64,000 nt of DNA from JANOGU01 sp964499865 (lineage in GTDB: Bacteria > Pseudomonadota > Alphaproteobacteria > Rhodobacterales > Rhodobacteraceae), in contig CAZCPY010000001.1 of NCBI GenBank assembly GCA_964499865.1, forward strand, positions 124,001 through 188,000, given 5' to 3'. The notes under the pieces were generated by a model. That model was not told where the DNA came from, did no database searches, and saw only the letters and a program-made list of their open reading frames with translations. Position numbers and translations under genes: made by a program. Shown one piece after another: positions 1 through 6,483 of the stretch. The first letter of the stretch is position 1; the number at the start of each line of letters is the position of its first letter.

Positions 1-223
1 GAGTGGTACCCCACTCCGCGACGCCAGGTCCGACCACGATGAGCATGTCGCCGACGCGCCAAGTGAGCCCGGCCCGCGTCCAAGAGCCAGTTGTATGCGT
101 CGCACAGATACCAAGGTAGACGCTATTGGGGCCCTTAATACTCGCGTAGGCCCACGGGCCCACGATTTCCGCGAAGGTTCTGCTGTCGGTGGTCGAGGTA
201 GGATCTTTCTTTGCTGTCTTCAT
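1..223 (-). CDS. Hypothetical protein, 3' end cut by window edge
   Basis: A minus-strand frame opens with ATG at 223 (MKTAKKDPTSTTDSRTF...) and stays open for 74 codons to the left edge, so the C-terminus is missing. It begins 17 nt after the stop of the gene at 241-669, in the same direction and probably in the same transcript. The product is soluble-looking, with several Gly/Trp turns (for example GSWTRAGLTW). I recognise no family. No clear Shine-Dalgarno precedes the ATG, so the start is tentative. Confidence 0.5.
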   Translation of the reverse strand, partial: MKTAKKDPTSTTDSRTFAEIVGPWAYASIKGPNSVYLGICATHTTGSWTRAGLTWRVGDMLIVVGPGVAEWGTT

Positions 224-240
224 TGTGGGGTCTGTGGTTA

Positions 241-669
241 TCAGTCTTTGACTTCTCGAACGACTCCGGCCAGGTCCAACTCTTGTAGACCACTTACGTA
301 CACAGCGCTGTTTGCCGGGATGATCAGCGCTTTGTGCCGAGCGTGGGGCGCGTCAGTATGCACGATGCATACGGATTCGTGCCCGACTGTCAGCTTGAGA
401 AGGACTTTCTCCAGCTGGCAGTTCTTCGGCACCGACGGGTTGCTGGTCACCGTGAAGCGACCAAGAGCGACGTGGTCACCGTGCGCGCCGGTAGCAACAG
501 AGTATGCAGCATCCGGCAGCTCGTCGGTGATTTCTTTGGGATCCAGAGGCAGGACGTGGATCATGAGATCACCCTGCCTCGCAATTTGTCCGATTGCTAC
601 CTCCGCGCCGCCAAAGGCGGGGTCGTTTCGGATTGCCGTGGCGATTTGATGGCGTTGTTGTGTTTGCAT
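241..669 (-). CDS. Hypothetical protein (142 aa)
   Basis: This is a minus-strand frame of 142 codons starting at ATG 669. The product is a mixed, soluble, His-containing protein (for example VHTDAPHARHK near residues 103-113) with no signal peptide or membrane segment and no family I recognise. It lies downstream of the glycine-rich gene array in the same direction and upstream of the truncated gene at the window edge. Overlapping plus-strand frames exist but lack ribosome-binding sites and run against the local direction of transcription. I see no strong Shine-Dalgarno. Confidence 0.5.
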   Translation of the reverse strand: MQTQQRHQIATAIRNDPAFGGAEVAIGQIARQGDLMIHVLPLDPKEITDELPDAAYSVATGAHGDHVALGRFTVTSNPSVPKNCQLEKVLLKLTVGHESVCIVHTDAPHARHKALIIPANSAVYVSGLQELDLAGVVREVKD

Positions 670-688
670 GTTTTTAGAAAAGACTGTG

Positions 689-787
689 CTAGTTACTGTG
701 CACAGGGTGTTGCGGTTCGCTACTGTGATTTACCGGTGTGCCTTGCTTTTTAAGCAGTTTATCCGACTCTGACTTGAGGTCAAACAT
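689..787 (-). CDS. Possible small protein (32 aa)
   Basis: A short minus-strand frame from ATG 787 to TAG 689 encodes MFDLKSESDKLLKKQG and about 16 more residues. It is hydrophilic and Lys-rich at its N-terminus. It fills the gap between the glycine-rich array and the gene at 241-669. The upstream sequence has only a weak AAAG, so it may be untranslated spacer. There is no family assignment. Confidence 0.3.
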   Translation of the reverse strand: MFDLKSESDKLLKKQGTPVNHSSEPQHPVHSN

Positions 788-898
788 TCTTTGGTTATGT
801 AACCGCTTGCATACCCAAGAACATTCCTACCCCTGTACGTATGTTGTTCTGTTCTAAGGCACTGGTCATCGTGTCGGTATACACGACGTCACCTGTGT

Positions 899-949
899 CT
901 AGTTTCGTGCGCGGTCCGACGGCCGCGAGCCTATGGCACGAATCTTCAA
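899..949 (-). pseudogene. Vestigial last unit of glycine-rich array (16 codons)
   Basis: A TTG at 949 overlaps the TGA stop of the preceding array gene (TTGA), exactly as in the full-length units, and the frame begins M-K-I. It then reads RAIGSRPSDRARN and stops at TAG 899. It lacks the Gly-Tyr repeats and the Lys-His ending. The most economical reading is a degenerate or truncated terminal copy of the array. Confidence 0.35.
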
Positions 950-1122
950 TGTGTATCTGCTTTTCCATTTCCATTCAAATTCGGACTCCAACGCCCATAT
1001 CCATGTCCGACCCCATTCCCATCCCGTCTCTCGACCCCGCACCCACGCCTACGCCAACTCCCGTACCCTTGTCCTTTTCCAGATCCACGCCAAACGCCAC
1101 TTCCGTAGTCATTAATCTTCAA
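946..1122 (-). CDS. Glycine-rich small protein, array unit 5 (58 aa)
   Basis: It starts at TTG 1122, seven nt after AAGGAG (minus strand), and the TTG overlaps the TGA of the upstream unit as TTGA. The product begins MKINDYGSG, continues with G-x dipeptides (GKGQGYGSW, DGNGVGHGYG) and ends ADTH. It has no hydrophobic core, signal or Cys framework. All array members share the MKI(N/D) start, a low-complexity Gly/Tyr/Asn middle and a basic ...H end. Function is unknown; an assembly-prone or RNA/surface-binding low-complexity protein is only a guess. Confidence 0.6.
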   Translation of the reverse strand: MKINDYGSGVWRGSGKGQGYGSWRRRGCGVERRDGNGVGHGYGRWSPNLNGNGKADTH

Positions 1123-1307
1123 TGTTTTACTCCTTTTCCGTTTCCATTCCTGTTGTGATCCCCATGCCCATACCCGTCTCCATACTTGTCCCCATCCCCA
1201 TAGCCACTCCCGGAACCGAACCCACTGCGTCTCCCATACCAATTCCCGATTCCGTATCCGCGACCATATTCACACCAATCGCCAGTTCCGTAGTCGTCGA
1301 TCTTCAA
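1119..1307 (-). CDS. Glycine-rich small protein, array unit 4 (62 aa)
   Basis: The TTG start at 1307 follows an AGAGGAAG ribosome-binding stretch and overlaps the TGA of unit 3. Its own TGA overlaps the TTG of unit 5, so translation is probably coupled through the array. The sequence runs MKIDDYGTGDW..., then G-Y-G/G-D-G repeats (GSGSGYGDGDKYGDGYG), and ends GKGVKH. It contains one Cys, which is not conserved in other units. It is the same family as its neighbours, with an unrelated-looking but compositionally identical middle. Confidence 0.6.
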   Translation of the reverse strand: MKIDDYGTGDWCEYGRGYGIGNWYGRRSGFGSGSGYGDGDKYGDGYGHGDHNRNGNGKGVKH

Positions 1308-1498
1308 TGTTTTCTTCCTCTGCCTCTTCCGTAGAAAGTTCCGGTGCCGACCCCATGTCCGTCTCCATTTTCAGATTCGGATCCGTTTCCCCAACCGTCC
1401 CCATTCCAACTCCCGCCTGCGCGCCCATCTCCGTACCCATATCCATAACCGTACCCATTTGCGAATCTGTTTCCATTTCCGAAATCGTTAATCTTCAA
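1304..1498 (-). CDS. Glycine-rich small protein, array unit 3 (64 aa)
   Basis: It starts at TTG 1498 after GCGGAAG and is coupled by TTGA overlaps on both sides. The first 12 residues, MKINDFGNGNRF, are identical to the first 12 of the distant unit at 16786-16965, which ties the two loci together. The middle is GYGYGYGYGDGR followed by a Ser/Asn/Glu-rich part, and it ends GRGRGRKH. The basic C-terminus could bind nucleic acid, but no known motif is present. Confidence 0.65.
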   Translation of the reverse strand: MKINDFGNGNRFANGYGYGYGYGDGRAGGSWNGDGWGNGSESENGDGHGVGTGTFYGRGRGRKH

Positions 1499-1689
1499 TG
1501 TTTTCTTCCGCAGTCAAGTCGGTTACTGAATTCTCCCCCTTTTCCTCTTCCGTTCCCATTCGGGTAGGCAGACCCGAATCCATAGCCATTTCCATCCCGA
1601 TGCCCAGCCCAACTACCAGACCCACATCCGTGCCCATTTCCATACAAATATCCGGACGTACATCCATATCCACAGTTCTTAATATTCAA
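1495..1689 (-). CDS. Glycine-rich small protein, array unit 2 (64 aa)
   Basis: The TTG start at 1689 lies six nt after a strong AGGAGG. The leader here is MNIKNCGYG rather than MKIND, a divergent member. The middle has YLYGNGHGCGSG and DGNGYGFGSAYPNGNG, and the end is LDCGRKH. Three Cys residues make it the most Cys-containing unit. It overlaps the units on both sides through TTGA. Function unknown. Confidence 0.6.
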   Translation of the reverse strand: MNIKNCGYGCTSGYLYGNGHGCGSGSWAGHRDGNGYGFGSAYPNGNGRGKGGEFSNRLDCGRKH

Positions 1690-1835
1690 TGTTTTCCTCC
1701 TATGCCTCCTTCTCTCCAGGTGCCAGGTCCACCATACCCATACCCGCACCAACCACCATACCAATGCCCGTTCTCGTTTCTATACCAATATACAGGGTCG
1801 CGCAGTTCGCCGTATCCGCGATTGTTAATCTTCAA
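1686..1835 (-). CDS. Glycine-rich small protein, array unit 1 (49 aa)
   Basis: This is the promoter-proximal unit of the array. TTG 1835 lies six nt after AAAAGGAGG, the best ribosome-binding site in the array. The product begins MKINNRGYG, has an aromatic-rich middle (VYWYRNENGHWYGGW, GYGYGG) and ends GIGGKH. It sits about 92 nt downstream of the TGTCATAAG box at 1927-1935, so transcription probably starts there and reads through all units. Confidence 0.65.
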   Translation of the reverse strand: MKINNRGYGELRDPVYWYRNENGHWYGGWCGYGYGGPGTWREGGIGGKH

Positions 1836-1926
1836 TGTTTTCCTCCTTTTCCGTTCACACCAAACGACGTGTTCCTTTCTAAAGTAAATTAAACTGAACA
1901 AAGTCCGTAATATACGGCTCACATAT

Positions 1927-1935
1927 CTTATGACA
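1927..1935 (-). promoter_or_regulatory. Minus-strand promoter box TGTCATAAG
   Basis: This is one of nine intergenic TGnCATAAG-type boxes that sit upstream of minus-strand units. It precedes the glycine-rich array, whose first start is at 1835, and faces the plus-strand operon at 2033. It resembles an extended -10 element. Confidence 0.5.
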
Positions 1936-1957
1936 TATATCTCTGTATTATTCTCAA

Positions 1958-1965
1958 TACAATAT
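1958..1965 (+). promoter_or_regulatory. Plus-strand promoter box TACAATAT
   Basis: This TACAATA box lies 68 nt upstream of the TTG start at 2033, the first gene of a virion-protein operon. The same box precedes the genes at 8012 and 22509 and the minus-strand gene ending at 54001. It looks like a -10 element; I see no convincing -35. Confidence 0.4.
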
Positions 1966-2032
1966 GAGTACGTTCTGTTGCACCGACCATACCAATCATA
2001 AGTTAGTAGGCCACATTAAATAGGTAGCTAAG

Positions 2033-2410
2033 TTGGAGACGTTTATTAAACAGGCTAAGCGATGTTGGAAGGGTTACAAGCCGGTACCCGGTAAGAAAGC
2101 GTATGCTGAAGGTTCTTGCGCGCCAATAGAGAAGAAAGCCGCCAAGGAGAAGACGCAAGCCGAGCTCATAAAGCTTATGTTGCGAGTTAAGCATAGACGC
2201 GAGGCAGCGGCCGCTAAACCTAGAGCTAAACCAGGTGTGATAAAGAAGGCGTCCGACGCGCTAGGATTAGGGCGCGCCATAGGTGCAAGTACTGTTGTTG
2301 GAGGTTATAATCAGAATATGCGCGGCTCAGACCGCGCCCGTCTTTTAAGCGAGCGCGCCAAGAAGTCTCCGTACTTTCAGAGACTATACGCTAAGCTCGA
2401 CAACCCGTGA
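2033..2410 (+). CDS. Small basic phage protein with CWKGY-PVPGKK motif
   Basis: It encodes 125 aa from TTG 2033, since no ATG lies near the N-terminus. The leader METFIKQAK closely resembles the leader of the gene at 5673 (MNTFIKQAR). A motif C-W-K-G-Y-x-P-V-P-G-K-K with a following SC (residues 11-29) is, from memory, recurrent in large-phage and giant-virus hypothetical proteins. The rest is Lys/Arg/Ala-rich, with a Gly-rich patch and a basic tail. As first gene of an operon of similar proteins it is probably a DNA-associated or internal virion component (inference). Confidence 0.65.
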   Translation: METFIKQAKRCWKGYKPVPGKKAYAEGSCAPIEKKAAKEKTQAELIKLMLRVKHRREAAAAKPRAKPGVIKKASDALGLGRAIGASTVVGGYNQNMRGSDRARLLSERAKKSPYFQRLYAKLDNP

Positions 2411-2419
2411 TTCAATACT

Positions 2420-2785
2420 ATGGATAACATCGAAAAAGGCCTACGCCAAGCCTTTCAAAAGCAGGCGACCACACAAGTTCCCTCCCTAGAACAACACTTT
2501 CTATCTCTCGTAGAGAATGAAGGTCAAGTTAAGCAGGCCGCTGGTCCTCAAATCGGACCTCTTATTCGACGCGCTAAAGCGCAGCCCGCTCGTATGGACG
2601 CTGATGTTGCACCTAGATCAGGAATCCTAGATAAGGTCAGAGGAGCTGCTGGGCACGCTGTCGAATATGCTCAACAAAATCCTGAGATTGTCGGCGGCGG
2701 GGCCGCCGCTGCATTAGGTCTCGGCGCTGGCGCGCTTATGCTGCGCGCCCGTGCTCGGCGTCGGCGCCAAGCCCAACAAGGCTGA
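2420..2785 (+). CDS. Membrane-segment protein with duplicated C-terminal module
   Basis: It encodes 121 aa starting MDNIEKGLRQAFQKQA. The N-terminal half is hydrophilic and helical. The C-terminal 60 residues hold a Gly/Ala transmembrane-like segment (IVGGGAAAALGLGAGALML) followed by a strongly basic tail (RARARRRRQAQQG). This C-terminal module is repeated in the next gene, where 181 bp of DNA are identical. It lies 9 nt after the gene at 2033. A virion-internal or membrane-interacting protein is likely; function unknown. Confidence 0.65.
   Translation: MDNIEKGLRQAFQKQATTQVPSLEQHFLSLVENEGQVKQAAGPQIGPLIRRAKAQPARMDADVAPRSGILDKVRGAAGHAVEYAQQNPEIVGGGAAAALGLGAGALMLRARARRRRQAQQG
2601..2781 (+). 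repeat. 181-bp perfect direct repeat, copy 1
   Basis: Bases 2601-2781 are identical to 3356-3536 by eye (offset 755). The repeat encodes the last 60 residues of two adjacent genes and ends one base before a synonymous difference in the final Gly codon. Identity at synonymous sites points to recent duplication or ongoing gene conversion. Confidence 0.9.
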
Positions 2786-2793
2786 GGTAGTTA

Positions 2794-3540
2794 GTGCTCA
2801 CTATGCGTACAGGATTCGCGAAGGCCGCGGGAATGACTGGACCTGGAGGCGCGGCGGCTGAGTCGGGTGTTGCCGGCGTCACAGGCCTGGCGTCGGCAGC
2901 TCGCCGTGTATTAAGAACGCCTGAGTGGTCCCATTCTCCTCCTCCCCCTGGTTATGGTTACAAGGCCTGGCTCAGTCAAAACGACACTCACGACCATAAC
3001 TTCCGTTCGGACATGGAAGCGTACGATTGGCTTACGCAAAGCCCGCTAAATTTGAGAAACCAGGCAGAAACAGCGGCTAGAATGCGAGAAAGAGTAAAAC
3101 AGCATGTGGAACAGGCGCCCACGCCCGACAGAACGTCCGCAGCAACTTTAAAAACACCTGAAGTGACAGGTCGAGGTCTTGATGCCGCGCCTAGAGGCCT
3201 ATCGGATCACATCCATTCTGGGCATCCGTACTTTCACCCGAGGGCATCAACCGCTAGTCAAGCATTAACTAGGCGCAACACCAGCGATGTGGTGCTTAGG
3301 CCCAAGACTCCGACTAGCGACATACACGTGGACGTCCTTCCCCGGAACCCGGCATCTGATGTTGCACCTAGATCAGGAATCCTAGATAAGGTCAGAGGAG
3401 CTGCTGGGCACGCTGTCGAATATGCTCAACAAAATCCTGAGATTGTCGGCGGCGGGGCCGCCGCTGCATTAGGTCTCGGCGCTGGCGCGCTTATGCTGCG
3501 CGCCCGTGCTCGGCGTCGGCGCCAAGCCCAACAAGGTTGA
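2794..3540 (+). CDS. Paralogous mosaic virion-type protein
   Basis: It starts at GTG 2794, six nt after GAGG; an ATG nine nt further in is the alternative. The 248 aa hold an Ala/Gly N-terminus, a Pro/Thr/His-rich linker with TLKTPEVTGR and VDVLPRNPAS, and a C-terminal membrane-plus-basic module identical to that of the preceding protein. The TLKTPE and VDV-PRNPAS pieces recur in the next gene, so the three neighbours share modules. No enzymatic motif is visible. Confidence 0.6.
   Translation: MLTMRTGFAKAAGMTGPGGAAAESGVAGVTGLASAARRVLRTPEWSHSPPPPGYGYKAWLSQNDTHDHNFRSDMEAYDWLTQSPLNLRNQAETAARMRERVKQHVEQAPTPDRTSAATLKTPEVTGRGLDAAPRGLSDHIHSGHPYFHPRASTASQALTRRNTSDVVLRPKTPTSDIHVDVLPRNPASDVAPRSGILDKVRGAAGHAVEYAQQNPEIVGGGAAAALGLGAGALMLRARARRRRQAQQG
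3356..3536 (+). repeat. 181-bp perfect direct repeat, copy 2
   Basis: This is the second copy of the block at 2601-2781. It forms the C-terminal module of the gene at 2794-3540 and joins sequence unrelated to the upstream part of the first gene, so the duplication moved a module rather than a whole gene. Confidence 0.9.
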
Positions 3541-3547
3541 TACACTT

Positions 3548-4324
3548 ATGTCGTCTAATTTTACGCGTCTAACTAAAGCAGCTAATGCACGTAACGCGGC
3601 GGTGGCTGGGCTAGGTGTTGCCGGCGTCACAGGCGTGGCGCTGGCATCTCGTCGTGCATTAGATAGGCACATCTACGGCTCTAGATTGAACCATAGTCCT
3701 CATAGTCCCGCACCGACTTTAAAAACGCCTGAAGCGACCGGTGTAGACGTCATTCCCCGGAACCCGGCGTCTAGTGCGGCATTGCGGCATCATTGGGCGC
3801 AGGCGACTGGTCGTAGCGGCGCTGCACCGCCTAAATCAGGGATCCAAGGTGAATCAACGCCTGAAGCGACCGGTCGTATCGTCGATGCCACGCCTACAAG
3901 CACACCTGCTCCTAGCGTCTTTGACCACATCTCTTCTGTTGCTAAAGCGAATACTGAAAGGGCAGCTACGGGAGTCGCCAAAGCGAAAGCGCGAGTTGCT
4001 GAAGCACTTAGTGAACATAATGGTGTGGGTAGCCTCAAGGGCATTATGGATAGGTATCGAGCCGCGCCGTACGGAACCAAGCATCTGTCCCAGCCTCAAG
4101 GAAAAGGCGTGGATCTCGCGGACGCTATGAAGCCTACGCCAGATGCAGAAAAACTTCTTAGCTCGCTACACAACAAAGGCTTGTTTGGTCACATCTCTCC
4201 TGAGCATGCAGTAGGTTACGGCGCAGCCGCCGCTGGCGCGGCCGGTTTAGCATACTACGCTAAGAAACGCTGGGATAAGTTCCAGAAAAATAGACAACTT
4301 CAAAAGCAATACGGTCTACGTTAA
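3548..4324 (+). CDS. Ala/Gly-rich mosaic virion-type protein
   Basis: I chose ATG 3548 (MSSNFTRLTKAANARNAAV). Longer frames upstream run through the previous gene. The 258 aa contain an Ala/Gly hydrophobic patch (AVAGLGVAGVTGVALA), repeats shared with the upstream gene (TLKTPEATG, VDVIPRNPAS, PEATGR), and a C-terminal Gly/Ala segment followed by basic residues (YYAKKRWDKFQKNRQLQK). The TAA stop shares its last A with the ATG of the next gene. Probably an internal or membrane-active virion component; no family recognised. Confidence 0.65.
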   Translation: MSSNFTRLTKAANARNAAVAGLGVAGVTGVALASRRALDRHIYGSRLNHSPHSPAPTLKTPEATGVDVIPRNPASSAALRHHWAQATGRSGAAPPKSGIQGESTPEATGRIVDATPTSTPAPSVFDHISSVAKANTERAATGVAKAKARVAEALSEHNGVGSLKGIMDRYRAAPYGTKHLSQPQGKGVDLADAMKPTPDAEKLLSSLHNKGLFGHISPEHAVGYGAAAAGAAGLAYYAKKRWDKFQKNRQLQKQYGLR

Positions 4325-5676
4325 TGACTACACAAAATTCCCAGCGCATCATCAAGATCGCCGTGCAAATGCATGAGCAGTCGAAGCAAGCCAGCATCCA
4401 TGATATGGCGGCCGGATTAGGTGACGCGCTTATTAGCGCCGGTCAAGCCGCGGCTAGTGTCGCGCCGTACCTACCGGCCGCTGCTACGATAGGTGGGGGA
4501 ATATACGCGGCTAACTCAATTAAGAACTTCGCAAAAGATCATGTTCGGAATACGCGTAAAGCACACTTACTGGATTCGATGAAGACAATAGGTGAGCACG
4601 CAGCGGGTAAGCACAATAAATCTGTGAACATGGACGAGATACGCCGTAGACACCCAGAGCTGGCAGCCGCTATTTCACAGCATACTAAGGCCGCTGCCTA
4701 TCAGGATCATGATGGCGGGTCTGGTACGATAGCTCCGATAATCGGCACAGCCGCCGGCGCGGCCGTGGGTGCCTCTTTAGGCGCCTTTGCGGGTTCCAAA
4801 TTACATGAGAAGATGATGGAAAAAGCGTCGCCCGCCTTCCGTCAACACGTGCTAGAAAGTAATTTGAGACAGATTCGCGCCGATAGACTTGCCAGCGGTC
4901 GCAAAGAGTTGGGCAGGCGGATGGTTCAGAAAGCGCAAGGCGCGTCTCCCGTAAATCCGTATCCCACGGTAGGTAGTATTCTTCGAGACAAGGCTAGCGG
5001 AATTAACCTGGTGCCCAGAGGTGTGCGAAAATTTGTCGGCCGTGCCGGTAAAGGTGTCAGTAACGTGGTCGGTAGCGTCGCAGGCGACCCGGCTATCGAT
5101 GCAGTGCAGGCTTTTGTCGGTAACTCTAAGTACAGAGGTATGATGCAAGCTCGAGACACAGAGGGAAAACTAAAGCCGAAGAAAAATGATCCGACGAGCG
5201 CTGCTATAAGTCCGGAGCGTATAGAGTTCTTTAGACGTAATAATAGTACAGCCCAATATGGCGCGCGTGATTATATGATGCCTCGATCTCTATTAGATCC
5301 GAAAGGCTTCGGCGCGATAGATGATTTCATGCGGGTTAAGACCAGGTTCGGCGCAGGCGCCGGTCTTCTTGGTCGGGCGTTCGGCCGCGGCGCGCCTAAA
5401 GGTCCGGAATCAATAAGCGCTGATAAGATGGTCAGTCACGCACTTAAGTCAAAACGTCATTCTTTCTCTAAGGCTATGACGCAAACGCCGAAAGAGTTTG
5501 CCGCCTCTCCTTTAGCGCAAGCCGCGAATCGTAGAGCCCTAATTAAAGGCAGATCACTTGGCGCTATAGGATTGGGTATAGCTGGAGGCTTTGCAGGTTC
5601 GCTAGTATCTAGACGTAAAGCTCCGCAACCTATCGTTGTGCAGAATCAGCAGGCGCCAGCTCCTTTGTACAGATGA
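4324..5676 (+). CDS. Glycine-zipper virion-type protein (450 aa)
   Basis: The ATG at 4324 overlaps the previous stop (TAATG). Hydrophobic Ala/Gly stretches occur near residues 28-62 (GLGDALISAGQAAASVAPYL) and 138-160 (IIGTAAGAAVGASLGAFAG, a glycine zipper), and another near the C-terminus (IGLGIAGGFAGSLVS). Long basic helical regions separate them. Such architecture suits a protein that inserts in membranes, for example during DNA entry, but I cannot assign a family. The stop overlaps the next start as ATGA. Confidence 0.65.
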   Translation: MTTQNSQRIIKIAVQMHEQSKQASIHDMAAGLGDALISAGQAAASVAPYLPAAATIGGGIYAANSIKNFAKDHVRNTRKAHLLDSMKTIGEHAAGKHNKSVNMDEIRRRHPELAAAISQHTKAAAYQDHDGGSGTIAPIIGTAAGAAVGASLGAFAGSKLHEKMMEKASPAFRQHVLESNLRQIRADRLASGRKELGRRMVQKAQGASPVNPYPTVGSILRDKASGINLVPRGVRKFVGRAGKGVSNVVGSVAGDPAIDAVQAFVGNSKYRGMMQARDTEGKLKPKKNDPTSAAISPERIEFFRRNNSTAQYGARDYMMPRSLLDPKGFGAIDDFMRVKTRFGAGAGLLGRAFGRGAPKGPESISADKMVSHALKSKRHSFSKAMTQTPKEFAASPLAQAANRRALIKGRSLGAIGLGIAGGFAGSLVSRRKAPQPIVVQNQQAPAPLYR

Positions 5677-5984
5677 ACACGTTTATAAAACAAGCTAGAC
5701 TCATTAAGTCGGCTCTTGAATATCGAGGAATCACGTTTCCAGGATATAACAAACCTATAAAATCTAATCGCGCCGGTAAGAAGATGATGGTTTTAGCTAA
5801 AGACGGCGATACAGTCAAATTGATCCATTTCGGTCACACCGGATACAAGCACAATTACTCTGATAAAGCAAAGAAGAGCTATCTTGCCAGATCAGCAGGA
5901 ATTAAAGATAAGAGTGGCAAACCGACAGCATCGAATAAACTATCAGCAAACTACTGGGCCAGAAAAGTTTTGTGGCCTAAATAA
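5673..5984 (+). CDS. Conserved phage protein, leader MNTFIKQA (103 aa)
   Basis: It is joined to the upstream gene by ATGA. After the MNTFIKQARLIKS leader comes a compact domain: GKKMMVLAKDGDTVKLIHFG, then KHNYSDKAKKSYLARSAG, KDKSGKPTASNKLSANYWARKVLWPK. The pattern, a small beta region (VLAKDGDTVKLIHFG) plus basic turns and a Trp-rich end, matches a small protein I remember from many large phage genomes, of unknown function. It is the last gene before a strong terminator. Confidence 0.7.
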   Translation: MNTFIKQARLIKSALEYRGITFPGYNKPIKSNRAGKKMMVLAKDGDTVKLIHFGHTGYKHNYSDKAKKSYLARSAGIKDKSGKPTASNKLSANYWARKVLWPK

Positions 5985-6025
5985 CGATTAGACCCCTCCT
6001 GATGACGCTACCTTAGGACAGGTCG

Positions 6026-6061
6026 GAGAGCGCAGGCGTGAAAAGTCTGCGCTCTCTTTTT
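6026..6061 (+). terminator. Rho-independent terminator
   Basis: A perfect 10-bp stem (GAGAGCGCAG / CTGCGCTCTC) with an 11-nt loop is followed by five T. It closes the 2033-5984 operon. Confidence 0.9.
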
Positions 6062-6068
6062 ACAATCA
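6061..6068 (+). promoter_or_regulatory. Plus-strand promoter box TACAATCA
   Basis: The TACAAT box directly abuts the terminator's T-tract and lies only a few bases before ATG 6073. If it is a -10 element, the transcript would be nearly leaderless or would start translation later. Confidence 0.3.
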
Positions 6069-6072
6069 TACC

Positions 6073-6483
6073 ATGGCCGATTATTCCATCCAATCTGTCG
6101 CTCCTGACGGTCTGTTTACGTTCAGTGGCGGTCTAGACCCAGCAAAGGTCTATGGAATGGAGGCGCTCGTTCAGCAGGTACTGATCGAGCTTTTGTCTGA
6201 CCAAAGTACACGTTTGCGGCGAGGCGCCGGTCTATCATCGGCGATACTGTTTGCGGACGTAACGAATACGGTGGGCGCCCGGCTCACGATAGTACGCGCC
6301 GTTGACATTGCCAGATCCCACATTTTAGACGCGCAGCGTTTAGTCAGACTTCCGGATACAGAAAAGCTTAGAGACCTTACTCTTGTTTCGGCAGTACAGG
6401 ATGGCAGCTTGTGGCGGATAGCCCTTCGAATAACCAATGTTGCCGGCGAGACTAGAAATCTTTCACAGGTGTTAGGATCATGA
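6073..6483 (+). CDS. Possible baseplate wedge protein (gp25-like)
   Basis: It encodes 136 aa. The size, position two genes before the baseplate J protein, and layout (an N-terminal Gly-rich turn, a helix ALVQQVLIELLSDQSTRLRR, then a beta-rich second half) resemble the T4 gp25/GPW family, which links the baseplate wedge to the sheath. The hallmark GER-type motif of that family is not clearly present, so the call rests mostly on context. The stop overlaps the next gene as ATGA. Confidence 0.4.
   Translation: MADYSIQSVAPDGLFTFSGGLDPAKVYGMEALVQQVLIELLSDQSTRLRRGAGLSSAILFADVTNTVGARLTIVRAVDIARSHILDAQRLVRLPDTEKLRDLTLVSAVQDGSLWRIALRITNVAGETRNLSQVLGS

Larger units (their letters stand above)
946..1835 (-). 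repeat. Tandem array of five TTG-started glycine-rich genes
   Basis: A conserved block of about 22 nt recurs five times, centred near 1122, 1307, 1498, 1689 and 1835. On the minus strand it reads roughly GGAGGAAAACATTGAAGATT. It carries, in order, a Shine-Dalgarno, the last codons and TGA of one gene, and the TTG start of the next. Spacing is 150-195 bp. The intervening DNA is built from degenerate GGN/TAY/AAY/GAY codons. The same block recurs twice at 16789 and 16965. Confidence 0.8.

Noticed and set aside
95..753. Two plus-strand frames of 139 and 184 codons
   Set aside because: They are antisense to each other's neighbours and to minus-strand genes, with no ribosome-binding site; the minus-strand reading agrees with the array direction.
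946..1835. CRISPR-like array
   Set aside because: The repeats are about 22 nt but spaced 150-195 bp apart, with coding, low-complexity spacers; no cas genes are near.
946..1835. Diversity-generating retroelement variable regions
   Set aside because: No reverse transcriptase or template repeat; the variation is not limited to adenine positions.
1122..1887. Pro/Ser/Ile-rich plus-strand frames over the glycine-rich array, sharing an NLQCF motif
   Set aside because: They are the complement of the minus-strand junction block. None has a Shine-Dalgarno, while every minus-strand TTG does.
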